NCBI GenBank assembly: GCA_944472155.2
Contig: OX235271.1
Span: 23,257,710 to 23,321,709 of the forward strand
Direction: 5' to 3'
Source of the DNA: Trichobilharzia szidati
Lineage: Eukaryota; Platyhelminthes; Trematoda; Strigeidida; Schistosomatidae
Length of the DNA: 64,000 nt
Of this stretch, positions 33,751 through 43,900 are shown piece after piece; within the stretch, counting starts at the first letter, position 1; each line of letters opens with the position of its first letter. The notes beneath the pieces are model-generated. The model was given only the letters and a program-made list of their open reading frames with translations, had not been told where the DNA came from and did not search any database. The position numbers were made by a program, and so were the translations under genes.

Positions 33751-34452
33751 CTCACACCTCAACTTACTGTCTTTATTATGCATTAGGTTATTACTATCAT
33801 AGTTCAATATATTCGTTTTACTTATTATCTCTTTTTCAACCTTATTGTACTTCAGCTGATACAGTGCTTTTATTTGATGAGCTGGATACAGACATTTGTG
33901 ATACACTGCCCAATCATTATACTAAATGGTCGTATATCATTTTCAATGAGTGACTTAGAGCTTTTATACCCAAAACTTCATATCTAACTGCTGCATATAT
34001 TTTATGGTCGTAGTACCACCACCACCGTACATTGGAAATGATGCTAAGCAGATGAAGGCTTCCAAACATGTAAACCTTCCGCACTCTCCGATCTTATAGA
34101 TTTATATAGCACAACAGAACCCAATGGATTCACAGTACAATGGAATGTCTCATCTGCACACTGAGTGGTGCTAACCATCTAAATACTAAAACAGACATGT
34201 TTCCTAACTGCTACTTTTCTGCACCGAAGTTAATACGCAGTTTAGTTTATGAAGGCTGAATGTCCCTGTAAGGTATATTAATGTACAGTTAGCCAAACGG
34301 TCATAAGGGAAATAAGTAGTATATTCATAAACCACCACTTTTCCAATAATATCGTATGGAGTTTTTAAATAATCAAATTAAGTCTTGTTTAAGTATGTCG
34401 TTAACTTTCGAAGTTTTTTAAAGTAATTTCTTATACTTCTATTTTGTTCAAG
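33751..34452. other. Non-coding stretch upstream of a probable exon
   Basis: A+T-rich, no repeat family recognised. Ends in a pyrimidine-rich tract and acceptor TTGTTCAAG, consistent with an intron. Confidence 0.4.
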
Positions 34453-34677
34453 TCAAATGATAAGCTGGATAACCGACGTCGTAAGCGAGGAAGACGACAA
34501 AGAAATAAAAATACCAGGGATGATGAAACATCTACAAGCAGTAAAGGAGAAGAAGTGGATGCTGATTCTAAAAATGATCCTTTCGCATCGCATCCATTAG
34601 TGAAACTTCAAGCAAAACGACGACAATGCCTAAGTAGTATCCATAGTATACACAGTCGACCCACCCTGCTACAAATG
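34453..34677 (+). CDS. Probable internal exon of a host gene, unknown function
   Basis: A 75-codon exon of phase 0 at both ends: acceptor ...TTCAAG before TCAAATGAT and donor GTGAGTGT after ...CTACAAATG. The peptide is very basic then acidic (RRRKRGRRQRNKNTRDD, SSKGEEVDADSKNDPFASHP) and unlike any transposon protein here; the basic run could be a nuclear localisation signal. Codon use is ordinary and the flanks are not duplicated in the window. Neighbouring exons are not visible, so the gene cannot be named. Confidence 0.5.
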
Positions 34678-34817
34678 GTGAGTGTACATCTCTTTTATTT
34701 TATGTGATGTTTATAATCTTCTAAAACTGAAAGCCAACAATAATCATTTGATTTCGGTAATAACGATATATTGTAATTATTCCAAATATGAATTCCAATA
34801 TGGGTAAATTTTGTTTT

Positions 34818-34980
34818 GATAAAGTCTCACAGTGTTATACAGTAATGTTTACTGATGACGTTTCGAGCACAATTTGTTGCTCATAATCATATCATATCAT
34901 ACCTTGATATGATTATGAGCAATAAATTGTGCTCGAAACGTCATCAGTTTATATTACTGTGTAACACTGTGTGATTTATC
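34818..34980. repeat. Palindrome with ~75-bp arms
   Basis: GATAAAGTCTCACAGTGTTA ... is answered by ...TAACACTGTGTGATTTATC. Each arm contains CTGATGACGTTTCGAGCACA. A related single arm lies at 54475-54530. Likely head-to-head terminal segments of a PLE-type element. Confidence 0.8.
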
Positions 34981-35038
34981 AAAATAAAATCTTATCCATA
35001 ATGGAGTTACACTCAACCACAGTGCCCAAGTTTTATAC

Positions 35039-36545
35039 TTATATCAATATTACCTTTGATAGGTTTGATCGAATCTTGTATATTATTTTGAAGGATTTTC
35101 CGAATGGTGCTGAATGTTCTAAATTGACCAGATGTTCTGTCACTGAACTATATACACGTTTTCGTTCTCCTTTTACTAGCCAGGCTGGATGGTGTTCACG
35201 AGCGCGTTTTCCAAATTGGTGCATGGTACGGCCGATGTAGTCAGCTCCGCAACAGCAAGTAAACTGATATATGCACGTTGAAGTGGCCCAATGTGACAGC
35301 TTGTCTTTCGCGTTCTGTCTGAACATTTTCTTGCAGTAAAACGTCAGTCGTAGGCTCGCGGCGAAGTGTGTTTTCCTCAGAGATTTGCAGAGGCGTTTAC
35401 GAAGGATCTCTGCTGAAGTGTCACCTTTGAATTTTAGATTAAGTAGAAGTATTTTCTTCGGGGCGGATTGGACTTGTTCGGAAGTCTTCTTTTATTTGAG
35501 ATTCTCGTCTATGAACCTGGGCAGGAAACTGTTTTACATCGGGGTTTTTCGGAGATTACACAGGTCTGCTTATCTTCCGAATCCTTAAAGAAAGAGCGTA
35601 TGTAAGGTTCCTTTTTCTGCTTAGGGCCACGAAGCTTTGGAAGTTGATTAACTGTCCATTCGATGTAGGCTTTTTGTATATGGACCTTTTCAGAGAGTTG
35701 TTGGCGTTTCTTATCAGATGGACGTCGAGGAAAAAGAACATTCCGTCGCATTCAGCTTCCAGAGTAAAGTTGATGTCTTGGTGGGCATTGTTGAAGGTTT
35801 GAAGTAAGTTTTCAAGGTCAATGTTCTCATCACAAATGATGAAAGTATCATCAATGTATCTCTTGTAGAGATGGAAGTCGTCTATAGTTGATGATAAGGA
35901 GTTGTTTTTTAGGTTAGCCATAAAGCAGTCGGCCAGGAGGGGTACTATGGGAGAGAACCCATTGCTACTCCATCTACTAGTCTGTATATTTCGTTGTTGA
36001 ATCTAAAGTATACGTTGAAAGTGCATCGTAGTAACAGTTCTTCTAGGTAATGGATCGGTATACCAACATCGATGCTATTGAATTGAATGTAGTCACAATG
36101 GAAACATACGGTTTCTGTCAATGTAACGTTGATGAAGAGAGACGATATCCGAGGAGACCATTTTCATTTCTGCCACGTTGACATTCTTAATTGAATCAAC
36201 AAAGTCGAATGTGTCACGGAGGTTGTGTCTTGACAGCTTCTCTTACACCGGCCTAAGAATCTCCACTAGCCATTTTGCGATGGAGTGATATGGGGAATCT
36301 ATCATATCTAGTATTCGGCGGAGTGGGACGTCTTGTTTGTGCACTATAGGTAAGCTGTACATGCGCGGCGTTGTAGAACCAGATGGACGCAGTTGTTTGT
36401 ATAGTTTTGAACTGATGATGGATTCGTATTTCATTTTCTTAAATATCTTCGTTAGCGAGAGCTCCGTCTGTTCGGTGGGATCTTTCTGTGAAGACTGTTT
36501 TTGAAACTTACTATCATCAGATAGTATCACCGATAGTTCGCTTAG
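35039..36545 (-). pseudogene. Penelope-like element, RT plus GIY-YIG endonuclease
   Basis: Reads on minus from 36545: VILSDDSKFQKQ, YSLPIVHKQDVPLRRILDMI, FRFNNEIYRLVDG, RYIDDTFIICDENIDLENL (catalytic motif), GMFFFLDVHLIRNANNSLKR, then WATSTCIYQFTCCCGADYIG and GRTMHQFGKRAREHHPAWL (GIY-YIG nuclease). Stops or shifts at about 36240, 35925 and 35555 break the frame. It ends at IRSNLSK, short of the normal C-terminus seen in the plus copy. Confidence 0.85.
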
Positions 36546-36555
36546 AACTGAAGGG

Positions 36556-37031
36556 TAATGAAAACTTGATCATGACACGGCCAGAAAGGCTCCGGGATCG
36601 TATTGATGAACAAATCAGACTACCTTAGCAAACTCTCGGTTATACTATCTGATGATAATAAATTTCAAAAACAATATTGGGCCACTTCATCATGCATATA
36701 TCAGTTTACTTGCTGTTGCGGAGCTGAGTACATCGGCCGTACCATGCACCAATTCGGAAAACGCGCTCGTGAACACCATCCAGCCTGGCTAGTAAAAGGA
36801 GAACGAAAACGTGTATATAGTTCAGTGACAGAACATCTGGTCAATTTAGAACATTCAGCACCATTCGAAAAATCCTTCAAAATAATATACAAGATTCGAT
36901 CAAACCTATCAAAAGGAATAAAATTAAGACATCTGGGCATAGCCAAGGCACTAGCCATCCAAAAGCTCAAATCCACGCTATGTACCCAAAAGAAATACGT
37001 CCAACCCTTGTTCCTGCCATGGCCATCATAA
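36556..37031 (+). pseudogene. Internally deleted Penelope-like element, head-to-head with the previous one
   Basis: A 142-codon frame starts with the RT N-terminal block MNKSDYLSKLSVILSDDNKF and passes in frame, at YWATSSCIYQ, straight into the endonuclease, skipping essentially the whole RT. It then runs to a complete C-terminus (KKYVQPLFLPWPS). The 3' UTR follows to about 37500. The two PLE copies share this start region in opposite orientation. Confidence 0.8.
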
Positions 37032-37769
37032 ACAGGTAATTCTTCTAATAGTGACTATCCCATCACCTTTCTTATCCAAACTTCCCTTTTGTTCATGTTA
37101 TATTAAGTTTTTCCTAATCCCTATTTACACTACCATATTTTCATATCCGAACTTCCTGTATATTTTGTCATTTTATTATTTCTACATATTTAATCTCTAA
37201 CTGCATAAACAATTATTCGTCACATTAGTTATGATCCTACTGGAGTTTTTATCCAAACATCCTGTCTGTTTTTGTTATTTCTACATTTCTAACCCCTAAT
37301 TGCACAATATGTCGATCTTCTCAGTAATTATGATGCTACCTTGTTTGAGTTTTATCTGTCCCCCTGTTTATTATAGCATTTTAATTCCTAATTGTAATCT
37401 TATTTTATTCTGGAACTTTTCCACTCATTTGTAAGAAATACACGAATGAACAGCCTAGTTGATGACTTCATCGCAAAGAAAATATTCTTTGTTGGAAGCA
37501 TCCTTTTAAATGTCTCAGTTTGAATCTCTTCAATGTCCTAGTTTTTCCTGTCATTAAACAGGTTCCTCTATTCTTCTGCAAGTCATTTCATAGAGAAGTT
37601 TGTCAATACTTGTTTTCTTTGAAGTCAACTGTCCGCCTCCTTCCTGTGGCTTAAGTGTTTTCACAAGACTTAAGTCAAATTTCGTGCTCTCAAGACACGA
37701 GTAGAAGCGCTATGGAGGGTCAACAGAATGCTGTGGTAAAGTTTGGCCACAGAATAATAATAATATTGT
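37032..37769. other. PLE 3' UTR and unassigned sequence
   Basis: Contains two similar TTATATTAAGTTTTT...CCTAATTGCA blocks (37100-37400) and a PLE end motif GATGACTTCATCGCAAAG near 37460. No gene. Confidence 0.5.
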
Positions 37770-38060
37770 TTTCAGGATTTCATCATAAGATGACATCGGT
37801 TTGTGAACCACTGGAAAACCTGGGAGTACTGGATGGCTGTTTCGTCCTAGTTTGGGACTGTTTACAGTACGCACCCACCGGGGTTCGAACTCAGGAGTTT
37901 CCGGTTACATGGCGAATCCGTAGACCATTGAGCTGAAGAGTCCCAAACTAGGACGAAACAGTACTCTAATGTTTTCCAGTGCTTCGTTATCCGATGTTAG
38001 CTGATGATGAAATCCTTAAAGAAATAAAATGCCTGCAAATCACCAACACTTCAATAATGT
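37770..38060. repeat. Decayed head-to-head pair of retrozyme units
   Basis: Minus unit 37770-37930 (tRNA-like B box GGGTTCGAAC read in the local orientation, hammerhead part with TAAACAGTCCC in place of the core) meets plus unit 37931-38060 (GCTGAAGAGTCCCAAACTAG, GACGAAACAGTACTC, stem III lost). Neither ribozyme is complete. Related to the intact array at 43165. Confidence 0.8.
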
Positions 38061-39173
38061 TTGCGGACGCGAAATGAAGAGGAAGAAGGCTAGTTTTATG
38101 CCAAACTAGCTTTACTGGCTGATAAGCATGTGAACGCAGCTACTGAGGTTGCTCAGCTGCCTTATGGATTAGACTTCGAATTCTTAATAACTGACCTTTA
38201 AATATAACACAAAAGCTAATACCACTAGAAGACTTAGTGGCCTGCAGTGATTTATGCATTCTTTTTCCAATTTACTAGTTAACCACGCATTTAAACTCTA
38301 CTAATCAAACAAAGTGTCGACTACTCTGGTTGGACACTAGTTAGTAGCTTGTCTAATTTGTCTAGTGTTTTCTTTGGTGCAGACTGAATTCTATCGTCAG
38401 TCAAGTTTCCATTGTGGCCATTATTCTAGTGGGCTCGCCATCACGATACACTGTGAACTGTTGACAATAAATGGTTGTAGGTTTCGTGTTATATGAGAAG
38501 AACGTCGTCTCACTCATATTTAACAGGATAAAAACCAGCAAAGAATTGTCAGACTTTGAATTCATTATTCTTGTGTTCTTATGACGCTAAAATATGCTTA
38601 CTGGTCTTAGTGCATTTCTGCTTTATGGTCAAAGTTATTAACGGAAGATCAGTTGTCAGTAAACCACAGTACAATAGAAAGACGACCACCAGTTGTTTCA
38701 AATTGGTATCCGATAAGTCTACATACTTTCTTCACCAGGTGCAGTACCAAAAACTGAGTTGAGATTCAGTGATCAGTGTGCCCTTTTCCCATCAAAGACC
38801 GAAACGTGCGAAACTGACGAGACGATGCATATTAGCCAGCTATTGAAGGGATAACTGGATAGCATACAAAAATTGTCGCTCGACGACTTTCTTATTCCTT
38901 TGCGTTCCGAGTGGAACATATGGCTTCAAGCTTTGAATATTCAGCAGGTGTGATGTTGTTTCTACAGCGTATGGTTGCAAGTCACTCGCTAAAACTTTCC
39001 TCTTTTACATGCTCGTTACCGGCTTGTATACTAGCCAACGTCTAGGAGTGCATCAATCGGGAATCAAAACCTAGATCTTCCGTGTGGTTGACGAGCATTC
39101 TCTACAGCTGAACCATCGATGTACCGTTAGATTATGAATAACGAGAATCTGTCAAGTTATGAATATCTATAGA
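38061..39173. repeat. SINE-related fragments, no gene
   Basis: 38370-38480 matches 30050-30140 and 39790-39870 (CTTTGGTGCAGACTGAATTC... ATCACGATACACTGTGAA). 39040-39125 is tRNA-like on minus (CGATGGTTCAGCTGTAGAG A-box region; GGTTTTGATTCC B-box region). The rest shows nothing. Confidence 0.5.
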
Positions 39174-39257
39174 GGTGTGGTGAGAGATGACTGCTAGCCA
39201 AATTGGTAGACAGTAATTGACATCAATGTTTATGTCTCAAATAGTAGTCATGTGAAA
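39174..39257 (+). repeat. Fragment of the LTR found at 59752 and 60515
   Basis: TGTGGTGAGAGATGACTGCTAGCCAA...ATGTTTATGTCTCAAATAGTAGTCATGT is diverged from the start of the 341-bp LTR. A truncated old copy. Confidence 0.8.
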
Positions 39258-39289
39258 ACAAGATCAGCAAGGCGCATCTGCAACCTTGA

Positions 39290-39880
39290 ACAAAGCAAAG
39301 GACATTCTTTTTGACAAATTCCTCTTCAAGCTCTACAATTATATATACATACATCACTCTATGGCCAAATGTTCGGTTTAACTCTTAAAGCCTGAATTGG
39401 TGAAACAGAGCGTATAAGACACCTTTGCATCTGTTGAAAGGATAAAAGATAAATAAATTCATGTCACCGTTTAGCATATCTACCTTGTTAACTAATTAAT
39501 GTACCACTTATGGAAACAGTAGACTTTATATTCGAAGAGCTTATTGGACGAAACATCGATGTCGACATTCCTGTATCTTTCACAAAACAGAGTCTATCGA
39601 AATTTACAATAAATACAGAACTGGGTGACACGGGTTCGAATTCCGGAAGGAACATGAGGTCCTTCAAGGTGAGTGCAGATATGCCCTGCTAACTGGTGAG
39701 TGCCAACTAGCACGAGACCTAAGTCAGGTAGGGCTTCCTGTGGCCGATTGGTTCCAACCATCTATTATCAACTATTCACAGTGCATCGTGATGGTGAGCC
39801 CACTTGAATAATGGCCACATTGGAAACTTGACTGACAATAGAATTCAGTCTGCACCAAAGAAAAGACTGAACAAATTAAA
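39290..39880. repeat. SINE / PLE composite, inverted partner of 29901-30640
   Basis: Includes a 60-codon PLE RT remnant at 39510 (FEELIGRNIDVDIPVSFTKQ) and a tRNA-like part with GGGTTCGAATTCCG near 39632. Confidence 0.6.
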
Positions 39881-39929
39881 CAAGCTACTAACTAATGTCT
39901 AATCAAAGTATCCAATACATTCCTACAGG

Positions 39930-40260
39930 AGGTCGTTCGCCAGCCTGAATAGTTCAGTGGTAACGTCTCTGACCGCAGCACTGGGTGGCGCTAGTTAAAA
40001 CTTCAGAAGGGACGTAAGTTCTTTCAAGTTTGTAAATACGCCTTTGATGACAAGTACCAACTAGAACGATACCTAGGCCTAAGACTTCCTGCCGATTGCT
40101 TCCAACCATCTAATGTCATCAAATCAATGTTCACCGTGATGGCGAGCTACCTAGAATGGTGGCCACATTACAAACCTAACTGAACGAATTCATTCTGCAC
40201 CAAAAAAGGACGAGACGCATCACACTAGTTACTAGTGTCCAATGAAAGTACATGTTAATC
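39930..40260 (+). repeat. tRNA-derived SINE, diverged
   Basis: Head GAATAGTTCAGTGGTAACG (A-box region) and GCGCTAGTTAAAACTTC in the B-box place; the body matches 39700-39880 (GATGGCGAGC, GGTGGCCACATTA). Old copy. Confidence 0.6.
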
Positions 40261-40910
40261 TAGTTAGTAATGAGCCCGATTTAGACTTTTGACAAACCAC
40301 AATATCATCTGACTGCGATATCTAGGTAGCAGATGCGGTGAGGGGTCGGGACATTCAAACCCGTGGTCGACTGAATAAAAGTCGGATGGGCTATCTAGTC
40401 AGCTACACCACTGCTTATTTGCACAACTAACTTAATATTAGTATCTAATCATATTAAAATCAATCATCGCAATTTAATGTTTTCTTATATGAAAGTCTTA
40501 TTTATTCATTTCCGATATTATGACATTCATAGGCAGCTTTAGTAGGTGGAATTCAAAGGTTTACTAAGTAAACTTGTATGTTGTCTAAAATACTCAAGAT
40601 TTCTAACCGCCTGTTATGTTTTATTTATCTTCACCTTGTTAAAACTAAGTTCGTAATTAGATTATTGTGTGATTCAGTTGTGTTTATTTGTTTTATTGTT
40701 GCAAATTATTTCAGTTGTTGGCAGAAGATATTCGCAAAGAACGTAATCAACTTATGCAGTGTATACGGTATATTGTGAACGAAAATTTTTTCCAAGAATA
40801 ATCATCAGCCCGTGATATTAAACCCTGATGTGAATGGGGGAAAAATACAAAAATATTGTGTATATATGCTCTGTTGAATCACATTTGTATATTTTAAAAA
40901 GAATATATTG
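40261..40910. other. Non-coding, downstream of the host gene
   Basis: A tRNA-like remnant on minus near 40350-40440; otherwise A+T-rich. It should hold the 3' UTR of the minus-strand gene ending at 40911; no classic AATAAA is obvious on that strand near the stop. Confidence 0.4.
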
Positions 40911-43900
40911 TTAATTATTTACATTCACTTTTGCAATAAATCCCCTGTCGATTATTGCTCTTGGTTTATTACGGAGTGCCGGTAAGTGAACATTGTGCCA
41001 CCATCGAAAACATTGTGCTGAACAAAGCCGAGGAAATTCTGGGCACGCTGCACAAACCATCCTGATTACCGTTTCAGTTTGCACGTGATTTCTTAGTTTA
41101 CAGGCAACACAATCCGTGTTTTCATTGGTGAAAGGTATAGGAATACCATCAAGAAGCATAACTTCACAAAGGGATTCTATAGATCTCAATTTGTGTTTCT
41201 GACTTAATGGTTTCCATGCTTCCTCTGAGGTGGAAGTACTTGGTGTAAGCGTTTCACATATACTACTCGCCTGACTGTTAGTAGGTACTGTATTATTGAC
41301 TACATGGTTTGACAGTTCACACAAATGCTGATTGTCATTTATTGCCTCCCCATTTTCAATATTTTCTAAAAATGTGATAAATATAAAATGAAATTCAATT
41401 AAGTTAAAATTTCTTCACATCAACAAGTTCACATTTAATTCACCCTTTCAAGTTTTAATTATGTAATGTCACGCTCACTGATTGCAAGTCACCAGGTCTA
41501 AAACAACTATGTTCATCTGAAGCCTGATAGCGAATTCTTTTTGTCAAGAATTACTAAACCACAATGCCAAAGTATTCCCGCGACTAAAACTAAACATTCA
41601 GTGGACTCAGTTTTCACCAACCAGCTAGTGACTGCTCTACATGAGGACATTTGTGTGACCGTAGTAGAAATTAAGGCACTTAGTTTTATTGTGTAACGAG
41701 ATGTCGCGGAAGAACGTTTTCCTGCACAAATGATAAATATCTATAGAAACTAACTAGTGAGAAATTATGACAATATGCTATTTAGATCTAAATACTATCA
41801 CCGTCGCAAGGATATGAGATAATCATAACGAAAGCATGAAGCTGTTCTGCATTTCTAAATGGTTAGCCAATACACGCTAGGACAGTAACTAAAGCTCAAC
41901 ACAGAAAACTATCTCTGATACTTCATATTTCTCTTTAGCATATATGTATTACCATTTGCAGAAGCGCTTTAAAACTTCATATATTTACTTGCTTAATTTC
42001 TTAAAAGTACAAAGAAGCTAGTGAGTTTCGCGATGTTTACTAACCAAAGTACACGGACTGATATTACAGAAATAACAGAATGGAACTGTTCCAGAGAGTG
42101 GAAGCGCAAGCTATCCATTTGCTGAATTAAGTCATAAACATAAGAGGAGTCACTGTCGATACAGGTAAACATTATCTTGGAACTCAGTTACAATTTAATT
42201 TTATGCTTTCTTAGACACAAAAACTGTAAGCATATTCCCAGCGTTCTTCTGGTCTGAAATAAGTTTCTGTTTTATGAGACGGAATCTCATTTTATTCGTT
42301 GGAGATCGCTGATTGACTTGCACAAACTCAATTATCAAAAACAAATAAATATGCACATACAAGGATACTCTATGTTGCAAGTGAGCCATATTCCAAAGGA
42401 AAACTGCATGTAGCAAAGTTAAATTCTTAACAGGTTAAATCCCTTGATCCTGATATTATTTAATATATTCGCCAGTTTTTCTGATAAGAACACCTATAGC
42501 ACTAAATGCACACTATCACTAACACACTGTTCGAGTTTTCGTAGGTGAACTTTACGAAAAAAGTGAGACAGTTTTAGTTGCCACCATCCAAATGAAACAA
42601 AAAAGAAAAAGGACCTATGGTGATGGGAAACTTGCAGAAGAATAAATAATTGCATGAGAAATAATAAAAATTTAATGAATGAGACATTACAAACAGCGAA
42701 TGCAACTACGCATTTAACATTAAAACTGGGCCATGTCACCAAAACTCTCAAACCGTTGCTCCTTTGCACCTCCAGGAATACAGCCAGACAGTCTATATCT
42801 CCTTACGTGACTCAAACCACTAGTCAAAGGCTTCAAGCATTGATGTCAGGTTTCGACTGCACCACAAATAACCCTCTTCCAATCTAATCTTATGTCGACT
42901 AACATTGCTCGACAGGGAAGATGACGGCCTCGAATGTGTAACACGTGTCCCAGTTATCTCAATCGATGCAGCTTCACAACTTTAGCAGTTGATTTGCCTC
43001 TATCACCTAACTTTCTACACCCAACCTCAATATAAGTTATAATATTATGCCATTTAACACGGGAGACAGGACACAAACAATCATGACTACGCACAGATGA
43101 TCCTTTCATATACTCTTCTTTTTACGGTTCTGTCCTACAGTCATGAAGAGAGAAAAAGCGAACTTGTCATGAGCTGACATCAGTTAGAGAACCATTGGAA
43201 AACCTGGGAGTACTGGACAGCTGTTTCGTCCTAGTTTGGGACTCTTCAGCAGTACGCACCCACCGGGATTCGAACCCAGGACCTTCTGGTTACAAGGCGA
43301 GCTCGTATACCATTAAGCCACTGGGACCCGATCCAATGGTCCATGAATTCTAACTTCTGCCAATTCACGAATCCCGGTGGGTGCGTACTGCTGAAGAGTC
43401 CCAAACTAGGACGAAACAGCTGTCCAGTACTCCCAGGTTTTCCAATGGTTCTCTAACTGATGTCAGCTCATGATGAAATCCTGTAACCAATCAAATCCCT
43501 ACAAACCAACACTTGAAAATCAATGAGATGCTCACTAGCGACTTGCCCTATTCAGGTGGGTAGTCACCTGGGGTTCTAGTGAGAAGTCGTGACCAGTAGG
43601 GTGCAGCAGGTCGGGCGTGAGGACAAATACTCGCCGAAGACATTGGCTAGGGGTCGCGCTATGTCGTGAATTGGCAGAAGTTAGAATTCATGGACCATTG
43701 GATCGGGTCCCAGTGGCTTAATGGTATACGAGCTCGCCTTGTAACCAGAAGGTCCTGGGTTCGAATCCCGGTGGGTGCGTACTGCTGAAGAGTCCCAAAC
43801 TAGGACGAAACAGCTGTCCAGTACTCCCAGGTTTTCCAATGGTTCTCTAACTGATGTCAGCTCATGATGAAATCCTGTAACCAATCAAATCCCTACAAAC

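Noticed and set aside
34851..34870. CTGATGACGTTTCGAGCAC as a full hammerhead
   Set aside because: It has CUGAUGA and, in the other arm, CGAAAC, but they sit in a simple long hairpin and cannot form stems II and III of a hammerhead.
43700..43775. Functional tRNA-Thr gene
   Set aside because: Boxes A and B are fine, but the anticodon stem does not pair and it is embedded in every unit of a repeat.
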